Below are positions 7,150 to 14,499 of a stretch of DNA of 14,628 nucleotides, piece by piece. Every line of letters starts with the position of its first letter. Positions within the stretch are counted from its first letter, which is position 1. The DNA is from PVC group bacterium (GTDB taxonomy: Bacteria > Verrucomicrobiota > Kiritimatiellia > CAIKKV01 > PXCX01). The position numbers and the translations under genes are program-made. Below the pieces are notes generated by a model. The model saw nothing but the letters and a program-made list of their open reading frames with translations, searched no databases and was not told where the DNA came from. The stretch lies in NCBI GenBank assembly GCA_003567575.1, contig PWZG01000546.1, positions 1 through 14,628 of the forward strand. The letters are read 5' to 3'.

Positions 7150-8124
7150 TCATGCGGTGGTTCCATTCTTGACCGGGATTTGCGTGGCGGCGGCGACCTT
7201 CGTTATCCAGGCATCCACCATCCCCGCATCGGGGAAAGTGCCCAACAACAACGGGTTAGTCTTGCCGAGCCGCTCGTTCTTGGCCTTGCCGAGCGGGTGG
7301 TATGGCATGAGATGGACTTCGCGGATATGGTCGAGCCGGCCGGCCAAGGCAGCGATGCCCGCGAAATGATCGTCGCGCGTATTTAGGCCGGGAATGATCG
7401 GGCAGCGCAAGATGGTTTTCGCGCCGAGCCGGTCGAGGCGCAGCAGATTCTCGACAATACCTTCCCGCGGTACGCCGGTGTACTCGCGATGGCGAACAGT
7501 ATCGGTCTCCTTGTAATCGTAGAGAAACAGATCCACGAACGGCATGAGTTGTTCGAGGTATTCGAACGGCGCATAGCCGCAAGTCTCGATGCAGGTATGC
7601 AGCCCCCGCCGTTTGGCCTCCTGAAACAAGGCGAACGTGAATTCGAACTGAAACAACGGCTCGCCGCCGGATACGGTCATACCGCCGCCGGAGGTTTCGT
7701 AAAACGCCCGGTCCTTCTCGACATCCTCGATTACGTTGTCCACACTCGTCTCCCGCCCAATCCGCTCAATGGCGCCTGCGTAGCACTTATCCGCGCAGAT
7801 GCCGCAGCGCCGGCACCGGGTGCGATCGAATCTCCGCTCACCAGTGCTATCCAATACGTGGTTATTCATCGGACAGGCCTTGAAGCAGTGACCGCAGCCG
7901 GTACACTTGGACGGGATAAAAGAGATTTCCGGATAGGCTTCCAGGGATTCCGGGTTATGACACCACGGACAACGCAAAGCGCAGCCCTTGAGAAAGACCG
8001 TAGTCCGAATTCCCGGGCCGTCGTGGATGGAGAATTTCTGAATGTCGAAAATAATGCCTGTCACGGTCGCACCCGGGAGCGAACAAGCGTTTCGGATCGG
8101 ACGACTATCGGATGGGATGCCCAT
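7150..8124 (-). CDS. Glycyl-radical enzyme activating enzyme (radical SAM, with two extra 4Fe-4S ferredoxin-type motifs)
   Basis: A 324-residue radical-SAM activase that uses reductively cleaved S-adenosylmethionine to abstract a hydrogen from the GRE glycine. The SAM cluster motif CX3CX2C is C48, C52, C55 in KGCALRCPWCHNPES. Two bacterioferredoxin-type motifs follow: CTGCGHCFKACP (C74, C77, C80, C84) and CRRCGICADKCY (C104, C107, C110, C114). These are typical of activases for non-PFL GREs such as the dehydratases and decarboxylases, and absent from the PFL activase. GGGMTVSGGEPLFQ is the SAM-binding GGE motif. The start at 8122-8124 shares one base with the GRE stop (TAATG) and has GGAG eight bases upstream. 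Its stop overlaps a possible GH116 start as ATGA. The partner is certainly the adjacent GRE; oxygen sensitivity implies anaerobic growth. Confidence 0.95.
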   Translation of the reverse strand: MGIPSDSRPIRNACSLPGATVTGIIFDIQKFSIHDGPGIRTTVFLKGCALRCPWCHNPESLEAYPEISFIPSKCTGCGHCFKACPMNNHVLDSTGERRFDRTRCRRCGICADKCYAGAIERIGRETSVDNVIEDVEKDRAFYETSGGGMTVSGGEPLFQFEFTFALFQEAKRRGLHTCIETCGYAPFEYLEQLMPFVDLFLYDYKETDTVRHREYTGVPREGIVENLLRLDRLGAKTILRCPIIPGLNTRDDHFAGIAALAGRLDHIREVHLMPYHPLGKAKNERLGKTNPLLLGTFPDAGMVDAWITKVAAATQIPVKNGTTA

Positions 8125-10355
8125 TAACCGTGCTCCGTGCGATTGATAATCATGTCCTGCCAGTCACGCGCAAGCGTGGCGAATCGCGCCGACCATCCTG
8201 ATACGCGTACCGACAGGTTCGGATACTTCTCCGGGCGCTCCCGGGCATCACGCAGCAAATCACGGTCCACCACGTCGATCTGCATGAATATGCCGCCCAG
8301 TCGCACGAAAGTACGCATCAACCCTACGAGCGCTTGCAGTCCGGTCTCGCCTTTCAGGCATTGCGGCAGGATGCTCAGGTCCAACGCCGTTCCGCACGGC
8401 AGGCGGCCGAAATCGACCGCGCAATGTGATCGGATCACGGATGTCGGTCCCCGCTTGTCCGTGCCGGGCGAGGGTGAAAAGTTGGCGGCCAGGATCGCGC
8501 CTTTGCGGTTCCCCGCCGCCGTGGCGGTACGGTGCGCCAGATAAGCCGACACTTCACGGCCAAAGGTGCTGATACCCGCCGGCCGCAAAGCGCCATGCCG
8601 TTCGCGGGTCGCACCCGCCATCCCGGTATAGTCGTTGAACACCCGCTGCATCAACGTGTCCACTTCGGCGCTGTCATTACCAAAGAACTCGAAATCGCGC
8701 TGGATGCGCAGCCGCAGCGGTTCCTGATCCTTCCAGTCCGATTTCAGAATGCCGACCAATTCGTCCAGCGAAATCTCCTGCTTCTCGTACACCAGCCGCC
8801 GGATCACCAGCAGGCTGTTGACCACATCCGCCAATCCTCCGGCATGCGGTGATCGCACGGTATATGACGGACCACCCTGCGTGTAGGCGCGACCGCGCTC
8901 AATGCAATCATCCACCAGCAGCGACAGCAGCGGACAGGGCAATTCATGGAACGGATCCGAATCGAGCAGGACCTCAACCGTTGCCGACAGGCGTTCCCGA
9001 AACGCGGTATACAGCGATTCGAAATCGGGGAAACGCGCGGCAATCCCCGATTGCGGCTGATGCGTCTTCCATTCATCGCACTCGACTTTTTCATGTCGCG
9101 TTACCGGTTCGGTCACGGACAAACCCAGAACTTCCTGCAACAGGAGCAGCGCGTCAAACGGTTGATAGCCGAAGGAGGTCTTGCCGGGAACGAGAACCTC
9201 CCAGCAGCCGTCGTTGGCGTAGTTGCGTGCCTCGTCTAGCGGATAACCGAAATTGACCAAGTTTGGAATTATTCGGTCGTCGTTGTAGACGGCGATAATC
9301 CCGCCGCCCAGTCGCTGGATGGCGGCCACACGGCGCAGTAGACGTTCCGGCGTTTGCGAGGAGAGACGCACCGCAATCGGGAAATCGCTGATGTGTAATT
9401 CCTCGACCACATCAAGCACCAGATCCGTCACAGAGTTCAGCACCGGTTCGCCCTGTTCGTCGACACCGGCCAGCACAATATTCTGATAATACTGAGCGTC
9501 GCCGGTGTTCGGACCATCCGCCATGCCGTGACCGCCGCCGGTCGTCCATTCGCAGCCCTTGATCCAGAAATGCGCCAGCAGCTCGCGGGCCTCGTCCCTC
9601 GTGATGATCCCGGTTTCGAGATCCCGTTCGAGATACGGTCCCAGCATCTTGTCGATCCGTCCGATGCCGCTCCAGTTTCCGCACAGCCGTTGGAACGACC
9701 AGAGAAACCAGAGCGCCTGCACCGCCTCGCGGAAATTCGACGGCGGTCTTTCCGGAACGGCGCAGAGTCCCGCGCGCACGGTTTCCCAATGATCCCGGTC
9801 GCGAACATCGGCTTCACAAATCAACCGGTCAATGGCTGCCAAATAACGGGAATGCCAAATGCCGGCGGCTTCGATGCAAGTCCACATGGTTTCGAGAAGA
9901 TCCACGCCATCCGTATCGAGGCCACCACGTTGCAGGCGTTCGTCAATCTGCTTGCGTATTCCGCAGTAACCAATCCGCAAGGCTTTCTCGAACCCCAGGG
10001 TGGTATGACTGATGGACCTGAAAGGTGTGAGCGGTGTCATATGCTGCGCGGCTTCACTAAGCGTCGCCGCTCCAACCAGACGCTCGCCGGGCAGGATGCG
10101 CAAAGGCGCCTTCGCGGCAATCCGGCGCACCGCCTCGGCGTAATGCCGGTTTGGCGTGGGTTTACTTTCCAGAAATTCGGGATCGAGCGCAAAGGCCGCC
10201 GGCTTGACCGAACGTCCGATTTCCCCCGAGATATAGCTTAACGCAAGCTGTCGGGTGGCTTCAGACAACAGTTTATCGCCCGCGAACGGCGTGAAGACGC
10301 CAAACGTCACGGACGCTTGCGAGTCAACCATGGTTCCCATGATTTGCCGTTTCAT
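8124..10355 (-). CDS. Glycyl radical enzyme of the PFL/dehydratase superfamily, substrate unassigned
   Basis: A 743-residue glycyl radical enzyme; its size fits dehydratase- or decarboxylase-type GREs. The thiyl Cys is C384 in YANDGCWEVLVPGK, followed by W385 and the probable general base E386 (the C-x-E arrangement of non-PFL GREs, usually C-V-E or C-I-E). The C-terminal radical loop is LSVRVSGWSARFATLARDW with G720 as the radical site. W721 replaces the usual Tyr. Other conserved stretches are SPSPGTDKRGPTSVIRS (627-643) and GIFMQIDVVDRD (688-699). The single Cys excludes pyruvate formate-lyase, which has a Cys-Cys pair. I use the ATG at 10355; a TTG two codons upstream and ATGs at residues 6 and 9 are alternatives, none with a strong ribosome site. 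It is co-directional with lacI and coupled to its activase. No microcompartment shell genes are seen. The substrate cannot be named from sequence. Confidence 0.94.
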   Translation of the reverse strand: MKRQIMGTMVDSQASVTFGVFTPFAGDKLLSEATRQLALSYISGEIGRSVKPAAFALDPEFLESKPTPNRHYAEAVRRIAAKAPLRILPGERLVGAATLSEAAQHMTPLTPFRSISHTTLGFEKALRIGYCGIRKQIDERLQRGGLDTDGVDLLETMWTCIEAAGIWHSRYLAAIDRLICEADVRDRDHWETVRAGLCAVPERPPSNFREAVQALWFLWSFQRLCGNWSGIGRIDKMLGPYLERDLETGIITRDEARELLAHFWIKGCEWTTGGGHGMADGPNTGDAQYYQNIVLAGVDEQGEPVLNSVTDLVLDVVEELHISDFPIAVRLSSQTPERLLRRVAAIQRLGGGIIAVYNDDRIIPNLVNFGYPLDEARNYANDGCWEVLVPGKTSFGYQPFDALLLLQEVLGLSVTEPVTRHEKVECDEWKTHQPQSGIAARFPDFESLYTAFRERLSATVEVLLDSDPFHELPCPLLSLLVDDCIERGRAYTQGGPSYTVRSPHAGGLADVVNSLLVIRRLVYEKQEISLDELVGILKSDWKDQEPLRLRIQRDFEFFGNDSAEVDTLMQRVFNDYTGMAGATRERHGALRPAGISTFGREVSAYLAHRTATAAGNRKGAILAANFSPSPGTDKRGPTSVIRSHCAVDFGRLPCGTALDLSILPQCLKGETGLQALVGLMRTFVRLGGIFMQIDVVDRDLLRDARERPEKYPNLSVRVSGWSARFATLARDWQDMIINRTEHG

Positions 10356-10408
10356 TTCCAAGTACGAATCCGTCGCGGCATGTCTTCCACATCTTATTCA
10401 ACCCCAAA

Positions 10409-10439
10409 GGGAAATTCCCGGATTATGACATATCCATAA
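10409..10439 (-). promoter_or_regulatory. Inverted repeats upstream of the GRE gene (candidate operator region)
   Basis: The short gap between lacI and the GRE gene holds two inverted repeats: GGGAA-A-TTCCC (10409-10419) and TTATG-N7-CATAA (10423-10439). On the minus strand a CATAAT at 10422-10427 could be a -10 box, but the -35 match is poor. The hairpin is not followed by a T run, so an operator is likelier than a terminator. The call is tentative. Confidence 0.35.
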
Positions 10440-10443
10440 CAAA

Positions 10444-11469
10444 TTACAGCTTATAAACGTTGGTCGAGATTTCCAGTTTCCGGCCAAGCGCTTCGACCTT
10501 TCCCGACACCATATCGATCAACAAATTGACACCTTGATAGGCTTCATCGTAAAAGGGACCATCGAAGTAGATGGCGGGTATCGGCAGTTGGTATTCGTCG
10601 GAAGCTCTATGCGTGGCGATCAACGGATCGTGCTTCCCGAAAGCGCCTGAACGTACACCGACCAGATAGGCGATTTCCTGCGCATGCATGGAATCCTCGC
10701 TTACAATCCCGTCAAACGGCAGATCAGGGCTTGCGAATACCGGCCGAAGGGCTTCTATGGCCGCTCCGCAAGCGGGTTTCACACGATAGACATGGCGATC
10801 GTCAGCATCAAGACGATGCTCCACAAGCGCCCGTTTGAACGCGATAAAAAATTCCTGGGCATAATAGAGTTTCGGATCGGAAAGCAAATAGGCAATCTTG
10901 CGTTTCCCGGCCTTGAGGAACTCCTCGACAAGCTTGTGAACGGTCACGTTCACATCCAATTGCACCCGCACGGCGTCGCCCGATATTTTCGGACTATAAA
11001 CACCCAAAATCACATAGGGCAGGCCTAGCTCCTTGAGCGTGAGCATAGTCTTTTCATTGATTCGGCCGGTCAGGAGGAAGCCGTCGACCCTCCTGTCACG
11101 GAGAATCGGCGGTAAATCGTACGGATTTTGTTCGTCACCGCTCATGTGCGCCAGCGACAAGCTAAAGTTGCCTTCGGAACTGCCCTGCGCCAATCCGTCG
11201 AGCGACGAGGCATAGACGTGACGGCCAAAGGCTTCCTGCCCGACAACCACAAAAGCCAGATTACGGGTATGCCCATTGCGTCCCCGGCGGACAAGATCCT
11301 GGATTCCCGGATTGGGTCGATAGTCCAGCTCCCGGCAGGCGTCAAGTACCTTTTTGCGGATTGGCTCGGACACCCCATCCTGCTGGTTATTAAGCACTCG
11401 GGACACCGACGCGATGGAAACGTTGGCTTTTCTCGCCACATCCCGAATGCTCATGGACTTTCGTTTCAT
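10444..11469 (-). CDS. LacI/GalR-family transcriptional regulator
   Basis: A 341-residue LacI-family regulator that would control the downstream GRE operon in response to a sugar-like effector. The N-terminal helix-turn-helix is SIRDVARKANVSIASVSRVL (7-26), followed by ACRELDYRPNPGIQDLVRRGRNG (44-66). The hinge lacks the usual small hydrophobic, Leu-rich pattern of LacI/PurR, so operator architecture may also differ. The periplasmic-binding-protein-like effector domain runs from about residue 70, with RRVDGFLLTGR (126-136) and FDGIVSEDSMHAQEIAY as typical strand/helix segments. The start at 11469 fits the HTH position. A weak GGAAAA lies about ten bases upstream. The promoter and direct and inverted repeats are immediately upstream, suggesting autoregulation. 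The gene has noticeably lower GC than the aminotransferase genes. Confidence 0.93.
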   Translation of the reverse strand: MKRKSMSIRDVARKANVSIASVSRVLNNQQDGVSEPIRKKVLDACRELDYRPNPGIQDLVRRGRNGHTRNLAFVVVGQEAFGRHVYASSLDGLAQGSSEGNFSLSLAHMSGDEQNPYDLPPILRDRRVDGFLLTGRINEKTMLTLKELGLPYVILGVYSPKISGDAVRVQLDVNVTVHKLVEEFLKAGKRKIAYLLSDPKLYYAQEFFIAFKRALVEHRLDADDRHVYRVKPACGAAIEALRPVFASPDLPFDGIVSEDSMHAQEIAYLVGVRSGAFGKHDPLIATHRASDEYQLPIPAIYFDGPFYDEAYQGVNLLIDMVSGKVEALGRKLEISTNVYKL

Positions 11470-11482
11470 AAAGATAATTTTC

Positions 11483-11522
11483 CGGTAAACTGTTACCGAT
11501 GATTAGTATCATGATTACCGAT
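11483..11522 (-). promoter_or_regulatory. Operator-like repeat cluster in front of the lacI-type gene
   Basis: Three nested elements: inverted repeat CGGTAA-ACTG-TTACCG (11483-11498), inverted repeat ATGAT-TAGT-ATCAT (11499-11512), and direct repeats of TTACCGAT at 11493-11500 and 11515-11522, exactly 22 bases (about two helical turns) apart. They cover the -10 box and the expected transcription start, a normal place for repressor binding. That they bind the LacI protein itself is inference. Confidence 0.6.
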
Positions 11523-11531
11523 TCTGGTCAA
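11503..11531 (-). promoter_or_regulatory. Sigma-70-like promoter of the lacI-type gene
   Basis: Read on the minus strand, TTGACC (11526-11531) lies 17 bases before TACTAA (11503-11508), a good -35/-10 pair with ideal spacing. Transcription would begin near 11496, about 27 bases before the lacI start codon. The operator-like repeats overlap it. Confidence 0.6.
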
Positions 11532-11609
11532 TCGTAAAAAACCGGCCAACCGCGGACGGGATCTAGCGATTCGGGTGCCATAATCGAATAGGTGTTCGGT
11601 GCTCAACAT

Positions 11610-11975
11610 TCAACATTTCAACGCTACGCTGGCGGGCATTTCGGAGTTTTGGCGATTCAGCTTCAAAAACGCTTCATGACCGATCCCCACCCGATCCAAC
11701 AATCGTTCCAGCGTGGCGATATCGGCCCCGTGCGTCAGCTTCTCTTGCGCTTCCCTCCGGTATTGTGCCTCGCGCCGGGCCGGATCCCGATGCGCCAGGG
11801 CCAGCAGATCGTCCCGCCGCAACCATGAAGGCGGGACAACGTAGCCCGCATAGGCCCGATACGAACTCCAATGATCCCGATCCCGCGAATCGCGAAACAA
11901 AACACACCGACCCGTCGCACGATGAAACACGTGATACCAACCGTCCGCAAGATTTAACCGCAAGGGTCTCGCCAT
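11610..11975 (-). pseudogene. Internally deleted REP-associated (RAYT / IS200-like Y1) transposase remnant
   Basis: An open frame of 121 codons that joins the two ends of a RAYT-type HUH transposase. Residues 1-35 (MARPLRLNLADGWYHVFHRA... to the RDRDH segment) match the family N-terminus, which normally reads MARPLR...YHV..RG...R.IF...RDR..F. From WSSYRAYAGYVVPPSWL the frame jumps straight to the family C-terminal region, which usually lies roughly 150-200 residues further on. The HUH motif and the catalytic Tyr are therefore missing, so it cannot transpose. The reading frame survived the deletion. The C-terminal end is also shorter than in intact relatives. It lies between the truncated helicase gene and lacI. 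A 9-base inverted repeat, CAACATTCA (11604-11612) and TGAATGTTG (12015-12023), flanks it but may be chance. Family comparison is from memory. Confidence 0.75.
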
Positions 11976-12056
11976 GACCAGATATATATCATCGCCGCGA
12001 CGCTAAATCAAACCTGAATGTTGGCGCGATTGAGACCTGACACCTATAGCCTCAAA

Positions 12057-14321
12057 TTATTTGCTTTTCCCCGGGGAAACAGGTCCGCTCGTTTCTTCCG
12101 TGTCTGCGGCTTGCGATATTTGTCTGTCACTACGTCCATAGGCATAGCGGCCCTGTTGAAAAACCATCTCGCAACGGGCGTCCGCCGTGAACTCCGCCGG
12201 GTCTAAAAGCAGGGCTTCATGCACTTTGCGCATGGCCTCGCGCTTGGCGGCTCGAATCTTCTGTTCCAGCGCGGCACGCAAACGGAACTTCGCATAATTC
12301 AGTTCCTCCAACGACATCCCGCGTGTCTCAATCATTGCCGTCACCGCGCGATTCAGAAAGGCGGCCTTCTCGTCGGGTAGGACGCTATCGTCATGGATGT
12401 TCCGCGACAGCCAGTCCACCAGATTCACCTGGTTCCATTCGGATTGAAAGTCGAACAAGGCCAGTTGGGCTTCAACGTTGTCGAAATACTCGAACTTGAT
12501 GCTTTCCTCGCGCATAAAGAAACGGCCGCCCTGGGCGCTCCGTTCCGGCTTCGCAAACTCGGTTTCGCTCAATTCCGCGCGGTAATCCAGAAGCCGCCAG
12601 TCGCCTTGCAGCAGATGGGTATCCTCGAAGGGTTCCCACAATTCGCCCTGTCGAAGGGCCAATAACGGAACCCGGAATAATTCACCCAACTCCGAAGGCG
12701 TTTTGCGCACGGGCGCCTTGGGCGTTTGTAAGCGCGAGATGGCCTGCCGGATCGCTTCCTTGCCAGCCGGTGTCTGGAATACGCTTTCCAGTGTCGCCGC
12801 CTGCTTGGCGTTGAAATTGCCCTTTAGCGTGATGGAACCCGATTCCGGCGCAATTTCCACCTTGGCCGCCAAAGCCGACGGGATGGACTCCGGCTCGGGC
12901 AACTCCGGTGCTGTGAAGGTCACGCCGGAAGTCATTGTGAAAAGGTCGTCGGTTCCCAGCTCCTCGGCGGTATGGATCAGGTCGGTCGCCTCTTGGCGCT
13001 CGAAGCCATTCTTGACCAGACCGTCCCGCAAGCTCTCGACTGTGGATTGCAGATTCGACGAGGTAATGAAAGCATACGCCTCGTTCAATTCCTGCCGTGC
13101 CTTGCGCTTTGCGCCCGGCATGCGCAGAATCCGCCCCAGAATCTGTTCCGCCGCCGTCGCCGAATTGGTATTGCGGAACGAGCAGAGCACATAGGCGAAG
13201 GGGCAATCCCAGCCCTCGCGTAGCTTGTCGATGGTGATGATGAAGCGCTTGCGGCATTTTTCGGACAGGATATCGTCCCCGGCAATATCGTCCGTTACTC
13301 CGGTGGCAATCGCGATTTCATCCTCGGGTATACCGAAATCGTCCATCAGCGACTGCTTGACCCGCTCCGGCACCAGGGTCTCGCGGTCGGCGTCCTTCCG
13401 CTCCGCCTGCAAGAGCATAATCGGCCGCAGATAATCGCCGGTTTCGGTTCGCTCGGCATCCGCCAGTGTTTGTAGATTGTTCAGGCAGGCAATTGCGTCG
13501 CGCACGGCATCCTGCCAATTGTCGCGTCGCACCAGTTCCAGCGGCATCTTGATCATATCCGCCGCCTGCAAGGCCGATGCGCCCACGCTAAATAGGACAT
13601 TGCTCGGCTGCCGGGAACGGTCCGGCGTGGCCGTGAGTTCCAGAATCGCACTGGGCTCGAAACGCGCCAACGTATCGAACGCCAACGCGGTACCCTGGTT
13701 ATGCGCCTCGTCCACGATCACGAACGGATGCCGCAAGCGCAGCGCGTCCACCAGCGAAAGGTTGCCTCGCGCCTCAGGATCGCGTACATCCTCGAAATGC
13801 GGCATCATGTCCGTGTTCTGCTTGTACACACTCAGCCGGTCAACATCCTCCTGCTTGAACGCCTGCATCGTGGCAACGATGATCGCGTTCGAGCCATTCA
13901 GCACATGCGGCTTGATCCGTAACGCCTGCTCGATTTCCAGTACCGTGACTTCGCCCAAAGCCGAAAAGACCGCCTGATGCAACAGGTTTGCGGGATCGCG
14001 CAACGCCTTCAGCGTCTGTTCCCGGATCGGTTCGGATGGCACCAGCCAGAGCGTCACGCTGTGGCGGCAGAACAGCAGGCTGCGATTGGCCCGTTCGATA
14101 GCCAGACCGCCGATCAGCGTCTTGCCCCCGCCGGTCGGTATCCGCAAGCAGACATACGGCACATGCGCCAGCGTCGGCAAAGGCCGGTAATGCAGGGCGC
14201 CGCCGCGCCAGTCTTTTGTCGTTTCCTCGTAGGCAAAGCGCGGGTTGCTGCTCGTCTTGCAACGCTTGAAAAAGGCTTCCAGCCAATCCAGCGCCTCTTC
14301 TTGATAACTCTTAAGAATCAT
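12057..14321 (-). CDS. DEAD/DEAH-box superfamily 2 helicase, type III restriction Res-like, apparently without its nuclease domain
   Basis: A 754-residue SF2 helicase resembling the Res subunit of type III restriction-modification enzymes, which translocates on DNA using ATP. Walker A is RIPTGGGKTLIGG (60-72), Walker B is VIVDEAHN (201-208), motif III is ELTATPDRS, motif V lies around DKLREGWDCPFAYVLCSFRN (365-384), and the arginine-finger motif VI is EQILGRILRMPGA (392-404). Relatives continue with a KHYYP...EYKG PD-(D/E)XK nuclease region. Here the protein ends in a polar tail (GRSDRQISQAADTEETSG...) soon after the point where that domain would begin. I use the ATG at 14321, where the sequence MILKSYQEEAL starts the helicase; the longer frame reads into the repeat. 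No methyltransferase gene is visible, although one could lie outside. The next gene downstream is the transposase remnant, whose arrival could have removed the 3' end. Confidence 0.88.
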   Translation of the reverse strand: MILKSYQEEALDWLEAFFKRCKTSSNPRFAYEETTKDWRGGALHYRPLPTLAHVPYVCLRIPTGGGKTLIGGLAIERANRSLLFCRHSVTLWLVPSEPIREQTLKALRDPANLLHQAVFSALGEVTVLEIEQALRIKPHVLNGSNAIIVATMQAFKQEDVDRLSVYKQNTDMMPHFEDVRDPEARGNLSLVDALRLRHPFVIVDEAHNQGTALAFDTLARFEPSAILELTATPDRSRQPSNVLFSVGASALQAADMIKMPLELVRRDNWQDAVRDAIACLNNLQTLADAERTETGDYLRPIMLLQAERKDADRETLVPERVKQSLMDDFGIPEDEIAIATGVTDDIAGDDILSEKCRKRFIITIDKLREGWDCPFAYVLCSFRNTNSATAAEQILGRILRMPGAKRKARQELNEAYAFITSSNLQSTVESLRDGLVKNGFERQEATDLIHTAEELGTDDLFTMTSGVTFTAPELPEPESIPSALAAKVEIAPESGSITLKGNFNAKQAATLESVFQTPAGKEAIRQAISRLQTPKAPVRKTPSELGELFRVPLLALRQGELWEPFEDTHLLQGDWRLLDYRAELSETEFAKPERSAQGGRFFMREESIKFEYFDNVEAQLALFDFQSEWNQVNLVDWLSRNIHDDSVLPDEKAAFLNRAVTAMIETRGMSLEELNYAKFRLRAALEQKIRAAKREAMRKVHEALLLDPAEFTADARCEMVFQQGRYAYGRSDRQISQAADTEETSGPVSPGKSK

Positions 14322-14340
14322 GTCTTGGCCCCGATAATTA

Positions 14341-14394
14341 GACAGGATAACAGGATTTACATGAATCAAATCCCGTAGCTCCGGTAATCCTGTC
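14341..14394. repeat. Imperfect palindromic repeat, copy 1
   Basis: Left arm GACAGGATAACAGGATT (14341-14357), a loop containing TACATGAATCAAATCCCGT, and right arm AATCCTGTC (14386-14394), which is shorter because the middle of the unit has diverged. Its first 36 bases are identical to copy 2, 94 bases away. It lies directly upstream of the helicase start codon, so it is probably in its leader. Confidence 0.85.
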
Positions 14395-14433
14395 TTACAC
14401 TCCCTCAAATCCCGTCGATGCTCCCCGGATTCT

Positions 14434-14489
14434 GGACAGGATAACAGGATTTACATGAATCAAATCCCGTCGATCCTGTAATCCTGTCC
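14434..14489. repeat. Imperfect palindromic repeat, copy 2 (most complete)
   Basis: Arms 14434-14450 and 14473-14489 pair over 17 bases with one mismatch; each arm is two tandem AATCCTGT/ACAGGAT half-units. The loop includes TACATGAATCAAATCCCGT. Strand is arbitrary because the unit is palindromic. It could form a hairpin in RNA or a cruciform in DNA. Confidence 0.88.
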
Positions 14490-14499
14490 AAACCTCCCC

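Noticed and set aside
8124..10355. Pyruvate formate-lyase
   Set aside because: It has a single Cys followed by Trp-Glu, not the adjacent Cys-Cys pair of PFL, and its activase carries two extra ferredoxin clusters.
12044..12146. Alternative minus-strand frame beginning MPMDVVTDKYRKPQTRKK near the helicase end, as a frameshifted nuclease domain
   Set aside because: The short Lys/Arg-rich translation shows no KHYYP, EYKG or other nuclease motif, so it does not restore the missing domain.
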